A program made the position numbers and the translations under genes. A DNA stretch of 64,000 nucleotides from Azolla caroliniana. Taxonomy: Eukaryota > Polypodiophyta. Where the stretch lies: positions 25,420,001 to 25,484,000 of the forward strand of contig JBHGNT010000001.1 of assembly GCA_043228905.1 (NCBI GenBank), in the 5' to 3' direction. This document shows, in pieces, positions 1 to 11,300 of the stretch (position 1 is the first letter of the stretch; each line of letters starts with the position of its first letter). Under the pieces are notes generated by a model. It worked only from the letters and a program-made list of their open reading frames with translations. It ran no database searches and was not told the origin of the DNA.

Positions 1-106
1 CCCTTCTTTTTGCAGAATACGCAAAAAGGCTGTTGTCGCTTACAATCGCGATCCATGAATTCGTTGGGTGTCTTGCGTTTCCCAACGAATTGTGACTGCT
101 TAGTCT
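1..106 (-). pseudogene. Ty3 element G: gag zinc-knuckle fragment
   Basis: Read on the minus strand this is an open stretch of a Ty3-type gag with the start of a CCHC zinc knuckle (FCVFCKKK) at the window edge. It is nearly the same as the knuckle region of element D at about 4,728-4,833, so it belongs to a second copy of the same family. It is cut at 106 by Copia A and continues at 32,232 on the other side of A. The rest of G gag and pol lies to the left of the window. Confidence 0.75.
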
Positions 107-524
107 TGAAAAGAATAGCGTGCGAAAGCAAGTAGAAAACCGAAGACAGAAAAATGCGCAGGTTTAATGGAGAGCTTGAATATACGCAGTACACGGGAGA
201 GATAGAGAGAAAGAGAGAGAAGACACAACACTCTATTAAGAAAATAACAGTTCTCTATAATACTCTCTGTACATCATACGGACTGACAGAAGTACGATGT
301 ACTTCAATGCTCACACAAGCGTCTGACACAAACTATGAGACATTAACTACCTAGTAGTCTAGGCTGCTACTAGGCCTCCGGTTACTGATGGATCCGTCTA
401 ACCGGCTCCTGAGCTCACCGGCTCACTTGCTCACCGGCTCACAGATCTGGCTCATCCTTCCAGATGTCAATCCGGCTCAGGCTTATTCAGCCGATCCGGA
501 TCCGGTTGAGCTTGCCACTCAACA
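107..524 (-). repeat. 3' LTR of Copia A
   Basis: Matches 31,832-32,226 along its length, with indels such as extra copies of a short GCTCACCGG-type motif near 410-445. On the element strand it starts TGTTGAGTGG and ends TTTTCA. It is preceded on that strand by a polypurine tract (525-536). Confidence 0.88.
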
Positions 525-708
525 CTCCCCCTCAAGCTCAACTTGAGGTCGTATCGTAGTGTTAGTCTCCATGGTAGTCGATCCTTCCGCCCGACTCCTT
601 CTAGTGTCACCCCGCCTTGCTCGCGCTCCTTGTCCGGTCTGGTTCCATTTTCCGCGACCCTTCTGTTTATGCGCACCTCGAACTCCTCAGTCGGCTTGTC
701 TGCTCAAC
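525..708 (-). other. Copia A 3' untranslated end with polypurine tract
   Basis: Internal end of Copia A between its RNase H stop (15,216, beyond the inserted element D) and its 3' LTR. The tract CTCCCCCTCAAG at 525-536 is a GA-rich polypurine tract on the minus strand, the expected plus-strand primer beside the LTR. No coding capacity is seen. Confidence 0.7.
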
Positions 709-713
709 AGGCC

Positions 714-1168
714 TATTAGAGATCTAGGTCCTAAAGTGAGCTTAAGATAAGGATAAAGTATTGATAGATATAAAGGAGAAAGAGAAAGAAGGATGCCAAT
801 CCACCCGACCACCCCCGAGCGAAGGGATCGAGACGGACTCGAGCCCCGATCGGCGTCCCATACCACCGCCGTGGCGTCGAGTCGTACCTGGTGCTAGCGC
901 ACTCGCTACAAGAGTTGACCCACCACAAGAGCAGAGTCTCGATGTAGTCAAAAGATGATCAAATGAGGGTAGCTAGGCCTCTTATTTGTAGCGATACCCA
1001 AGGCCCCCAGGCAAGTTCACACTTGACCTAATGGGTTGTCTCAATCCCGAGGATTAAAAGTAATCCTACCCTTCTTTACACTCTCGTTTAACCCTCACAC
1101 TTATCCACGTGTATAGAATACTACGGTAAATTCTCACCACGGGATATTAAATGGTCATGCTCGTAACA
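714..1168 (-). repeat. 3' LTR of D
   Basis: 455 bp, same length as and about 96% identical to 14,390-14,844. On the element strand it begins TGTTACGAGC and ends CTAATA. A purine-rich tract (minus-strand reading of 1,169-1,186) precedes it, as expected for plus-strand priming. Confidence 0.88.
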
Positions 1169-1907
1169 TACTCCCCCTCTTTAAAACATTGCACTCTTGC
1201 AATGGAAAGTTAGGGAAATTAGTTCTGAGAGTATTTTCGCGTTCCCATGTGGCATCTTTTATTGATTTATCCATCCAGTTTATTTTAAATTCTCGGATTT
1301 CTTTAGTACGTAATTTTTTTGTTTTAACATCGAGAATTCTTTCTGGTACTTGTGGTTTAGAAGATAATTCTTCAGAAGTAACCAGAGTTTCAGTTGTCAC
1401 TGTATTGTCGCCAGAACCTAGAAGTTCTTTTAGACGACTCACATTGAAGACTGGATGAATTCCAACACCATCGGGAAGAGCAAGACGATAGGCTGATGAC
1501 CCAATGTGTTTGAGTACTGTAAAAGGTCCACAAAACCGTGGGGCTAACTTAGCGCACTTACCCTTAGACAATGTCTTAGAATTGTGAGGTACACGTAAAA
1601 ATACCTTTTGTCCAAGGTTGAATACACGAGGTTGCCTATGATGATCGACATAAAAACGCGCTCTATCTTGAGCTGTTTTTATATTATCTCGTGCAATATG
1701 CATCATATCTTGCATATCCCGAAGAAAGTTTTGCATACTTTGCAACTCATCATGATGTATATTAACATCAATCGGGGCTCATGGCTGAAAACCATACATC
1801 AACATAAAAGGACTATATCCCGTCAACGTATGCTTGGAGCTGTTATAAGCAAACTCCAAAATTGGGAGATAACGTTCCCATTTTGTTGGTTTTGCACCAA
1901 CGTATGC
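1155..1907 (-). pseudogene. Element D: integrase C-terminal region and chromodomain
   Basis: The open part (1,155-1,745) carries the integrase C-terminal beta-barrel region (FNLGQKVFLRVPHNS, then FCGPFTVLKHIG, a GPY/F-like module). It ends in a chromodomain-like segment with RILDVKTKKLRTKEIREFKI and the aromatic DATWERENTL. A chromodomain at the pol C terminus marks the chromovirus branch of Ty3 elements, where it is thought to guide integration to heterochromatin. It is separated from the integrase core by a frameshift near 1,750-1,900. The last codons run to the LTR edge, normal for chromoviruses. Confidence 0.8.
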
Positions 1908-2571
1908 TCAAAGCATGTCCTCAATAATTTGATTTACTCGTTCTGTCTGTCCATCGGATTGAGGATGATCCGTGGAGCTCATGCTCAATGTAGTTTCTAA
2001 CTTCTTAAAGACTTGCGTCCAGAAGTCACTAGTAAATTTTGGATCTCGATCACTCACGATATCCATCGGTAACCCATAAAAACGAAATAACTCGTCAACG
2101 AATTGGTAAGCCAATTCAGGAGCTGTTACCGTGGTTTTAGTAGCAATAAATATAGCCATTTTAGTTAGTTTATCAACCACAACCTAGATGGCATCATGAC
2201 CTTTTTGGGTGTGAGGAAGGCTAACAATAAAATCCATGGATATACTTTCCCACTTATTATTGGGAATGTCCAAGGGATGTAAAAGGTCTGCGGCTTTAAG
2301 TCGCTCGGCTTTGTTAACCTGACACTGGTGACATTTAGTCACATAGCTATGTATGTCAGGATGCATCTTAAGCCAATAAAATTGAGTGGAGATGAGAACG
2401 AGTGTACGATGTATTCCAGGGTGCCCTGTTGAGGTTGCATCATGGCATTAAAAAATAATCCTCTTTTTGACCTCGGGTAAATCTGGAACACAAACCTTCC
2501 CATTACGGTAGAGCAAACCGTTAGCAATGTGGAAGTATTCCTTCGAGGATGTGATGGTGTCTGTTCCAGAC
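1908..2571 (-). pseudogene. Element D: integrase zinc finger and catalytic core
   Basis: Minus-strand pieces in different frames. 2,184-2,366 holds the second half of the HHCC zinc finger (CHQCQVNKAERLK) and the first catalytic Asp (ISMDFIVSLP). 1,908-2,180 holds the second Asp (IVSDRDPKF) and the Glu (DGQTERVNQI). A stop at about 2,184-2,190 interrupts an expected ..DAI-x-VVVDKLTK.. run, best explained by a Trp codon changed to TAG. Another frameshift lies near 2,450-2,580, after RNase H. The integrase would insert element cDNA into host DNA; this copy cannot be read through. Confidence 0.82.
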
Positions 2572-3701
2572 TCAACTCTTGTCCAATATTTTCGCAAAAT
2601 AACTGTCATCAAGATACTTTCCTCGAAGGTGATCATAAAGATCCGATGTTATTTCAGTGAAGCTAAGCATGTTAACTTCACGGATGCGACTTAGTGCATC
2701 AGCGACAGTATTCATTGAACCTTTACGATATCGTATGGAAAAATCAAAGTCCTGGATGAGATCAGCCCATCGTGCCTTACGACCTTTCAGGTCTTGTTGG
2801 TCACAAAAATATTTTAAGGACTCGTGGTTTGTAGTTACCACAAAGCGATTTCCATAAAGATAATGGCGCCATGTTTTGAGCGCATGTATAACTGCAAATA
2901 ATTCCTTTTCTTGAACGGTATACCGACATTGAGCAGAATCAAGTTTCTTACTCTCGAATGCTATTGGTTTACCATCTTGATACAAGACAGCACGTATAGC
3001 ATAATCGCTGGCATCTGTTTCAACCTCAAAAAGTTTTGAAGGATCAGGTAAAAGAAGTGAAGGAGCCTTGCAAACCAAGTCCTTGAGTTCCTTAAGGGCG
3101 TGGTCTAGTGTAGCATTCCACACAATAGGTTTTGTAGACTTACACGTTTGACCTTTTAAAAGATCAGTAAATGGCGTCGTCAATTGGGAGTAATTATGAA
3201 GAGACTTTCGGAGAAACCCGACAAAACCAAGGAATGATCGAACTTCTCGAATATTTCGAAGAGTGGGCCAAAGCTTGATTTTCTCAATGCGAGAAGGATC
3301 AATTTCAACTCCTCGTTCGGTTATGAGATGTCCAAGATAAGTAATTGATTTCTTGAGGAACTCACATTTTGAGATCTTCGCATAAAACTGTTTGTCACGC
3401 AATGTTTGTAAAACAAAGCGGACATGTCTAACATGTTCTTTTAATGTACGGCTATAAACTAAAATATCATCCAAGAAAATAACGACAAATTTTCCAAGCT
3501 GTTCTCGGAAAATGTCATTCATTTCTTGTTGAAAAGTAGCCGGAGCATTGGTCAAACCAAAAGGCATAACCAAAAACTCGTAATGGCCATAGCGCGTACG
3601 AAATGCCGTTTTAGGAACATCGTCCTCACTTATTCGTATTTGATGGTAGCCAATATGGAGATCAAGTTTCGTAAAATACCGAGCTCCCTGGAGACGGTCA
3701 A
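2572..3701 (-). pseudogene. Element D: reverse transcriptase and RNase H
   Basis: Ty3-type RT with MPFGLTNAPATFQ and the polymerase motif VIFLDDILVYS, then the thumb/connection region (ITYLGHLI, RSFLGFVGF). The RNase H domain follows (FEVETDASDYAI, FAVIHALKTWRHYL, NTVADALSRI). The RT start is out of frame with the protease piece upstream (junction near 3,702-3,720). The first catalytic region reads KLDLHIGYHQ where plant chromoviruses usually have KLDLRSGYHQ. The frame stops at 2,572, shortly after RNase H. Confidence 0.88.
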
Positions 3702-4577
3702 TTAGATTGTCAGCTCGGGCAATGGGTACGAATTCTTGATCGTCACTTTATTCAAGCGAAGGTAATTAATACACATACGCCATGTGCCCTCTTTCTTTTT
3801 TACCAAGAGAACTAGTGCACCCCATGGAGATTTACTATAACGTATATAACCCATTCGTAAATAGTCCTTGAGTTTCTTAGATACCTCATCTTCTTCGGAT
3901 CGACTTAAGCGATACGTAGGTATACTTATTGGTGCAACAACAGGTACAATATCTATACGATGGTCTATATTACGTTTAGGAGGTAACCCATCAGGTAGTT
4001 CACTTGGAAAAACATCATGAAAATCATTTAAGATTTCATCAAGTTGTTGTTCAAAATATGTTAATTGAACCAAGACATTATTGATATTATAAACGTGAAT
4101 GTCCGGATCAAGTACACAATAAAATAGAGTAGAACAAGACAACTCAGATATTGATGGACACGAGGAAACAATCGAGAAGGATTGTTTTTTTACACATTGA
4201 ATAAAATGAGTACAATCGTTCAGTACAAACGTAATTGAATGATGAACCCAATATATAGATAAAGAAGAGTTTTTATTATAAAACCAGGGATAACCCAGTA
4301 TTACATCAGTGGTACAAAGATTCATTACATGGAAGTCTATTTCCTCTATATAAGTATCAATAGAAATTCCTAATGAATGAATCGCCCCGTTGATGTATTG
4401 TACTCTTCCATCAGCCAAGTGCACCGTGTAGGTGTGATCACTTACGATGGGTTGGATTCCCCATATCTGAACCAAACGATCATTGACAAAATTGTGTGAG
4501 CTTCCCGAATCAAATAAAAATTGTACGGGAGATCCATTGATATACCCGTTTGCACGTAGTAAATCATTGGGACCCAA
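3702..4577 (-). pseudogene. Element D: protease and RT N-terminus
   Basis: 291-codon open piece. The aspartic protease has the active-site motif [12 protein letters not shown] near its start, and VILGYPWF marks the end of the protease fold. Then come the linker and RT fingers: [45 protein letters not shown] (canonical ..WRMCVDYR.. is changed to WRMCINYL here). The frame is lost at the 3' end just before the first RT catalytic Asp. It lies about 70 bp downstream of the gag knuckle piece. Confidence 0.87.
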
Positions 4578-4602
4578 TACATAGTGAGGGAAAGAACATT
4601 GA

Positions 4603-4875
4603 CAATTACTTAAATGATGTGTATAGACTTGAAGGACATTAGGAATCTAACCTTTATGGTCTGCAGCTTTAGCTTTGTTGTCGTGCTCTTTCCGTTGGAG
4701 CTTTCGACATTGATCTTTTGTATGACCCTTCTTTTTGCAGAATACGCAAAAAGGATGTTGTCGCTTACAATCGCGATCCAGGAATTCGTTGGGTGTCTTG
4801 CGTTTCCCAACAAATTGCGACTGCTTAGTCCCGGGCGCTTCGTTGGGTTTGTTGTGGTTGTTCTTCGAAGTGCGT
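4603..4875 (-). pseudogene. Element D: gag C-terminus with CCHC knuckle
   Basis: Minus-strand open stretch with QSQFVGKRKTPNEFLD followed by the zinc knuckle CVFCKKKGHTKDQC (CX2CX4HX4C), which binds element RNA during packaging. At 4,875 it is cut by the 5' LTR of element F. The N-terminal part of the same gag resumes at about 12,122. Confidence 0.85.
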
Positions 4876-4959
4876 TGTCGTAGTGTATTCCACACACTAC
4901 GTGAAAACCATAAAATAATATATCCGATTTTAGATACATATAAATAAATAAATAATATA

Positions 4960-5045
4960 TCAAAAGAATTTACCACGTGCATAGGGCAAGATTTGAACCA
5001 TGCACCTCCACATAGATAAACCCCAACTTTACCATTGCAATAAAT
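4960..5045 (-). repeat. tRNA-like (SINE-type) segment inside F LTR
   Basis: On the minus strand, GCAATGGTAAAG (5,027-5,038) resembles a pol III A box. GGTTCAAATCTTG (4,987-4,999) is close to the B-box consensus GGTTCRANNCC, at tRNA-like spacing. The same segment is in the solo LTR (near 7,090-7,165, plus strand) and the truncated 3' LTR (12,050-12,121). No cloverleaf or CCA-type end is evident, so it is not a tRNA gene. A SINE captured in an ancestral LTR is an inference. Confidence 0.4.
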
Positions 5046-5296
5046 TATCTTTAGTGTTATAAATATAGATTTAATACATATAAGACCTTTATTTACACAT
5101 ACCTTTATTAAAAGGTAAAAATCATGTATTCTTTAGAGTGTGAATATTTTATTTACATGTGCCATTAAAAGTGACTCATGCACGTCCAGCGTGCATGAGC
5201 CCTATATTTAGGAAATGACGAAGCATCACATGCACATTTAGTGTGCATGGACACTTTAGGTGAAAAAGCATGAAGCCATGCTTAGCCTCTTCCATC

Positions 5297-5307
5297 TTTA
5301 TATAAGG
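5297..5307 (+). promoter_or_regulatory. Putative TATA box in F 5' LTR
   Basis: TTTATATAAGG, followed 60-150 bp later by paired hairpins. The solo LTR keeps the equivalent CTATATAAGG on its own strand (about 6,815-6,826). This would place the element transcript start at about 5,330. Confidence 0.5.
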
Positions 5308-5365
5308 AGGAGAGAAATATGTATAAGGTTGTTGATTAATATAGAAGAATTGATCAATCTAATAG

Positions 5366-5452
5366 ATTCGTGGGATTCACGAATTTTGCCATCTAATTGC
5401 TCTAATAATCTAAATATTGTTTTAATTACACTAAACTCGTGGGATTCACGAG
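5366..5452 (+). other. Two hairpins with matched arms in the F LTR
   Basis: ATTCGTGGGATTCACGAAT (5,366-5,384) and CTCGTGGGATTCACGAG (5,436-5,452) are perfect inverted repeats around the same GGATT spacer. The outer arm bases differ between the two but stay paired. They fall downstream of the probable TATA box, so they would be in the element RNA. Confidence 0.55.
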
Positions 5453-5583
5453 GTTGCTATCTTACTTCTCTTTCCACTATTCATAACTAGCCTTAAGTTG
5501 TATTCCTCTTCCTCCTAGTCAAAAACCTCGGCGGTTCCCACCCGACTCACGCAACGATCCGAAGCCAAAGGGCACGACACAGT

Positions 5584-5601
5584 TGGTGAACCCGACGTGA
5601 A
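5584..5601 (+). other. Primer-binding site of F (tRNA-Trp)
   Basis: TGGTGAACCCGACGTGAA, two or three bases after the LTR. It is the complement of TTCACGTCGGGTTCACCA, which I recall as the 3' end of plant cytosolic tRNA-Trp including CCA. The identical 18-mer is used by element C. The tRNA match is from memory; the repeat in both elements is directly seen. Confidence 0.75.
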
Positions 5602-5617
5602 GACGGGTGACAAGGAG

Positions 5618-6539
5618 ATGGAAAATCAACCGGAGGCTAGCAACATGATGATGATGTTCGAGCGCATGCTACAAGAACAACGCGCGATGTCGGAGATAGC
5701 GGCATCAGTGGAGCGGCTCGTGCAACGAAACGGGCAATTCAACGGGAAAGACGTGTCGCGGTATCTTCAGGACTACAAGGCGGAGATGCTACGGTGCAGA
5801 ATATCGGAAGGACTGCAAGTGACGTCCTTCAACCGGGTGGCGACCGACGGGCTTCAAGCAAGCATCCATGGGCTACGACAGCAAAATCCGACATGGGAGG
5901 CGTTTGAAGTAGAGCTAAAGAGGACGTTCGCCATCGAGGATTCGTCCAAGGCGACGCGAAGGGGATTTGAAGATTGGGTGGAGACGCCGGACAAGGGATT
6001 GAAGGTCGTTGATGTGTTTTCGGCATTCGAAAGCCGGTTCGGGAGGTTGTCCGCGAGAGATCAAGCTATCCTCGTACCGGACAAGGTGATCATGTTCTTG
6101 CGAGCCGTGGACGTCCGGGACCGGAAAGATCTCGGAGTGCTCTTGGAGGACACGACCACGGAGAGTGGCCTCACCGAAACATGGGAAAGCGTGCGGGATA
6201 TCGTCGCGCGATACACGAAGAGGGGGCAATGGCTTGCCGACGAGGAAAAGAGGGTTTCGGAACCGATTCCGAAACCGAGAACCGGATTGGAAGACCATCA
6301 ACTGAGGGCTCGAGAGACTACAACCGAGAAGGGGATTGATGCATCTACGGTGGAGCAACTATTGAAGGAGATGGAGAATCTGAAGATCGCGATGGTGAAG
6401 AAGTCGGATGACCGCCCCACAAGCTCCAAGTATACGGACCGACGGTGCATATGGTGCGATAGCGCCGAACACGATCGGAGGGATTGCGACGAGCACAAGG
6501 AGGCGCTACGGCGGGATCTCATCTACTACGAGGGAAACC
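5618..6539 (+). pseudogene. Element F: gag N-terminal part
   Basis: Starts at ATG 5,618, 17 bases after the primer site; an upstream in-frame GTG overlaps that site and is unlikely to be used. The Met-rich start (MENQPEASNMMMMFERM) is followed by a helical capsid-like region. The zinc knuckle CIWCDSAEHDRRDC (CX2CX4HX4C) is at about codons 277-290. It aligns with the gag of C over its length. The frame is broken at 6,539 by an inverted solo LTR of the same family and resumes at 7,266. Confidence 0.85.
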
Positions 6540-7265
6540 TGTGTCGTGCCTTTCAGCTCCGGATCGTTTGCGTGAGTCGGGTGGGAACCACCGGGGTTTT
6601 GGACTAGGAGAAAAGAAAAATACAAATAAGGCTAGTAAAGAATAGGTATAAAGAGTTATAAGATAAGAATCTTGTGAATCCCACGAGTTTAGTATATTTA
6701 GTCAATATTTAGGTAGTAAGAGAGAATTATTTTAGCAAATTCGTGAATCCCACGAATATTTTAGATTGATTGATCATTATAGAAAAATAATCAACAAAAA
6801 CTACAATGTGCTCCCCATCCTTATATAGTGATGGGAGAGACTAAGCATAGCTACATGCTTTTTCTAATATGTTCATGCACACTAAATGTGCATGTGATGC
6901 TTTTCTAATCCTTGCTTTTATTTGCTAAATATAGTGCTCATGCACGCTAGATGTGCACGAGTCACTTTTTAGTTGCTTGCGTTTTTTTCTATAAAATATT
7001 CACACACTCTAAAAATGCACGATTTACCTTTTAATAAAGGTAGGCGCAAATAAAGCACTTATAGTTATTAAATCTATTTATAGAACACTAAAGATAAGGT
7101 AGCATAATGGTAAAGTTGAAGTTTGGCTACGTGGAGGTACAAGGTTTGAATCTTGCCCTATGCACGTGATAAATATCTTGATATATTATTTTATTTATTT
7201 ATATGTAATTAAATCGGTTATATTATTTTTACTTTTTCACGTAGTGTACGAAATACACTACGACA
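6540..7265 (-). repeat. Inverted solo LTR of F family inside F gag
   Basis: On the minus strand it starts TGTCGTAGTG and ends ..GGCACGACACA, matching the whole F 5' LTR in reverse, including the TATA box, hairpin motifs and tRNA-like segment. No internal region is present, so it is a solo LTR left by recombination between the two LTRs of a later insertion. The gag reading continues directly across it (..YYEGN / then GGATTCATTC..). I could not see a convincing full TSD; only CC is shared at the edges. Confidence 0.85.
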
Positions 7266-8388
7266 CCGGATTCATTCGATGGACTCTCGGAAGCCACTCC
7301 GACCGAACTTCCGGAAAGGCGGCATGAAGAAGGTGCTCGAGGAGGAATTGGCGGCAAGAAGCAACTATGCGACAACCGCGGGAATATGTGTCGGGGAGTC
7401 ATCGAGAGCAAAGACGTCTTTTTGGCCGGAAGTTCTAGAAAACACCGAGAAAACCGACTCTAACGAGATCCGAAGCACCGCGGAGGGCGTCCGGGAAGCT
7501 ATGGGATGGGAGTGCCCTATCGACAAGAATAGCGTATACGCCCTATGTCAATTGCATAAGGTGTATGTGGACGAGAAACGACGACGCACGGAGGATGCGG
7601 CCGGGCCATCAAAGATACCGGAAAGCTGGAACTCCGGAGGTAAGGGAAAAGAAAAGGCGACTCCGGCATTCAAGCTCGCCTCGGACATAGAACAACAAAC
7701 CGACTTGAAAAGAGTGTTCGAGGAAAGAATCTTGGATAGCCGGGTAGATTTCTCGCTTCGGGAGCTACTCGGAATAGCAAAGAAGGAGTTCCACGATCTT
7801 CTTGTGGATCTCGTGAAGCGAAAAAGACAAAGTACGGAGGAAAATGCTCCAAGGGTGAATGCGAACACCGTTTTAATGAACGACACCGAAGTGGAGGACG
7901 AAATTCCGAACTCCCACTATACAAGGCCACATTGGGCACGCGCGACTACGGAGACTCCGGTCCGAATCGGCAACATCAAAGAACCCGTGCTAGCATTGAT
8001 TGATCACGGATCGGAGATCAACTTGATGTCCAAGGAGTTCTACCGGAAGGGGAAGTGGCCTATTAACACCAACCATGGATGGAAGATTCGGGCGGCCACC
8101 AAAGCAACGGAAGATCTATTTGCGGCTTGTCCGGATGTGACGGTGAAGATCGGGGATGTCGAGATCGACTAAAATTTCTTCGTGCAAGATGAGGTTTCAC
8201 ATTCCGTCATCCTCGGCCAACCCTTTATCACGGCATCACGGATGGAGACGAAGGTGCTCGATAGCGGTGTGGCTTTTGCACGAATTCGGAGCCAAAACGG
8301 TGGGAAATCCGTCCAATTTCTAACGGTGCCGGCAAATCACGAAAGGAACAAGAGGGAACTCTTGTCCCAAGTGAGAATGGATTTTTAG
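7266..8388 (+). pseudogene. Element F: gag C-terminus and DHGS aspartic protease
   Basis: Continues gag after the solo LTR. It ends in an aspartic protease with ALIDHGSEINLMS at about 7,990-8,030, where retrotransposon proteases usually have D-S/T-G-A/S. VILGQPFITASRM follows near the end of the fold. Element C has the same DHGS motif, so it is a lineage trait rather than decay. An in-frame TAA at 8,170-8,172 stands where C has CAG/CAC-type codons (..EID-x-FFVQ..), so this copy is truncated mid-protease. The gag stop at 8,386-8,388 is part of GAT-TTT-TAG, also conserved in C. Confidence 0.83.
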
Positions 8389-8390
8389 AG

Positions 8391-11300
8391 CGGACTGTTG
8401 CGGAGTGGGGAAGTGATAGTCCGAGAAGCCCTGATACCCCACACAGGAAGAAAACTCTCGGAGCAAAACATGTACGAATCGGTCCGGATGGGGCATCTAC
8501 GTACACGACCGTAACCGGAGGATTGAAGAAAGGATACCGACAAGTGGAGGATAAGTTGCGGTCGGCATCAATAATAAAAGAAGATGAAGAAATCATGGGG
8601 ATAGTCGAAGAAGTGTTCTATGAGAGCATGCTACAACGACTTGAAGAGCTTGCGGAAGATAAAAGCCAAGGGAACCGGGTAGTCCCGGTGGAATCGGTCG
8701 AGATGTACGAGATCATTGCGAAAATGGAGCCAGATACGCTCCGCAAAGAAGAAGCAATGGTAAGTACGAAATACAAGACCGTGGAGAAGAAGGTAAAACC
8801 GGCCGCGGGACCACTACCCGCCGATAGCGAACAAAAGAGGAAAGAAGTCTCGGGAGATCCGACACTTCGGAAGACCGTGGATATTGGACATGCCTTCACG
8901 GATGAGACCCGGAAGAAACTTCGGATCGGTGGAGGTGGGTTCCTATTACAAAAAGAAGAAGAACGGTTTCGCGAGATGTTGGAGCAATACGGCAAAGCGT
9001 TTGCATTTACATCAAGGGAGATAGGGTGCGTCGATCCGAGAATAGTGGAGCCGATGGTGATCTTCACGATTGACCATGTACCGTGGAACCTGAAGCCAAT
9101 TCCGGTGCCACGAGCGCATATTCCGAAAGTCATTGACTTGCTCAAGGAGAAGGTGGCGATGGGGATTCTAGAGCCATCAACTGCTCTGTACTCAAATCGA
9201 TGGTTTACGGTTCCGAAGAAGAATGGGTCACTCCGATTTATCCAAGACTTGCAACCGGTGAATAAGGTCACGATCCGGAACTCGGGAGTCGGTCCGATAG
9301 TGGACGAATTTGCGGAAGCTTTTGCCGGTCGTGCGATATACTCCATCGGAGACCTATACTCGGGGTATGACCAATTCCAACTAGCCGTGGAGAGCCGAGA
9401 CATCACAACCATGCGAACACCGATAGGATTAGTCCGAATGTGCACACTACCACAAGGAGCGACAAACTCGGTTGCTCATATGATGAACACGATGAACAAG
9501 GTGCTTCGAGACTGCATTCCGGAGATAACGATGCCGTTCCTCGATGACATTCCGATGAAAGGATGCGCGGTAGAAGAAAAAGATGAGACTATGGATGATC
9601 GGGGATGCCGAAAGTTCGTGGTCGACCATATTCATGATTGCGAGAAAGTGTTGCGAAAGCTAGAAGATGTGCACCTAACACTTTCCGGGGAGAAATCGGC
9701 ATTTGGGCAAGAAGAAATATTGGTGGTCGGACATCTATGTGGGCCCTACGGTCGAAGACCGTCACCAACAAAGATCGATGCGATTCAAGCTATGGAGGAA
9801 GTATGCGAGTCAACATCCGAAGTCCGAAGGTTTCTCGGTGCATGTGCATTCTATCACATATGGATTCCGCACTATGCACATATAGCGGATCCGCTCTACC
9901 ACTTGTTGCGGAAAGGTAAGAAATTCGAATCGAAACCAGAACACACCAAAGCCATGAAGAAATTGAAGAAGACACTTCGGAGGGCGGAAGCACTTAAGAA
10001 GCCGAGCTATGACCGACCGATCATAGTAACGGTTGATACAAGTCCAACCGGTATCGGGTGGGTCATCAATCAAGCCGACTCGGATGGTTCGCGGTATCCG
10101 ATCCGATTCGGAGCAAAGGTTCTCAACGAAAGGCAACGTGGATATGCGCAAGTCAAAAGAGAACTGTGGGGAGTCGTGTCGGCGATAAAATCGGATCGGG
10201 ATTATTTGATCGGAGCCGAAGTGGTGATCGAGACGGATTGTCTTCCGATACTCGGGATGATGCGGTGTTGTACGATACCGGATGTAGCTATGCTAAGGTG
10301 GGTTGCATATGTCAAGTCGCTTAATCCGGAGGTTCGACACATCTCGGGGAAGGACAACGCGGTAGCGGATATGTTATCAAGGGCTCGGTTCGGAGACGAC
10401 ATAACCGAATCGGATAATGAAGAAGTTTCCGAAGACTACTTCGCGTCGGAGCACATATGCCGAGTAAACGTAATCCGGGAATTCCGGGAAGAAGAATACG
10501 AGGGAGAAAGCTTGATGATCGGGAAGATGTTACAAGAGGCCGAGGATTCAACAAACGATAAAGGAAGAAGAGCCGAGATCCGAAGGAAGAAGAGACAAGT
10601 CCAAAAGTTCTTCTTGGAAAACGGATTAATATGGAGGGCGCCGAAAAGACCGGATGGTATACCACTTCGAGTAGTCGGGACAAAAGAGCAACGAAACCGG
10701 ATAATGTCCGAGCAACGAAACCGGAACATGGGCAACATTTGTGAAGATCAAGCAAAAATATTGGTGGAAGAAAATGTACAAAGATGTCGCGGAGTTCACG
10801 GAAAGCTGCGATAAATGTCAAGTCTACTCCAGGGTTCGACATCGAGATGAGTTACATCCGACATTCTCACCGACAATCAACTTCAAGTGGATGGTTGACA
10901 TAGTGGCCATGCCGACCGGGATCGGACAAAAGAAATACTTGGTATTAGCTCGGGAAGATCTCACGAATCAAGTAGAAGGTCGAGCGCTTCAGAGGAAAAC
11001 GTGTTCCGCGGTATGCCAATTTCTTTTGGAGGAAGTATTTTGTAGGTATGGGTGCGTAGGACAAGTGATTGCGGACCGGGGAGAACTCGACTCGGACAAA
11101 GCTAGGGGATTCTTCGCCAAACACGGAGTTCGGTTATCGCTGACAACGGCATACAATCCGGAGGCCAACGGGAAAATCGAACGAGGACATAGTCCGATCG
11201 TGAAAGCACTTGCAAAGGCATGCGATGGAAAGGTGAAGGACTGGCCGCAGATGCTTCCGTATGCACTATGGGCGGATCGGACGACGCATAGCTCCATAAC

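Larger units (their letters stand above)
4876..5581 (+). repeat. 5' LTR of F
   Basis: About 706 bp, starting TGTCGTAGTG and ending GACA/GACACA just before the primer site. The first 163 bp recur at 11,958-12,120, and a diverged full-length inverted copy is at 6,540-7,265. A likely TATA box (TTTATATAAGG) is at 5,297-5,307. Two hairpins lie downstream at 5,366-5,384 and 5,436-5,452. A tRNA-like segment lies near 4,960-5,045 on the minus strand. The 3' limit is uncertain by 2 bp. Confidence 0.85.

Noticed and set aside
4960-5045. Functional tRNA gene
   Set aside because: Only A- and B-box-like motifs are present; I cannot draw a cloverleaf or acceptor stem, and it repeats with every LTR copy.
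5260-5490. Small ORF in the F 5' LTR
   Set aside because: It lies over the TATA/hairpin region and is not conserved in the solo LTR.
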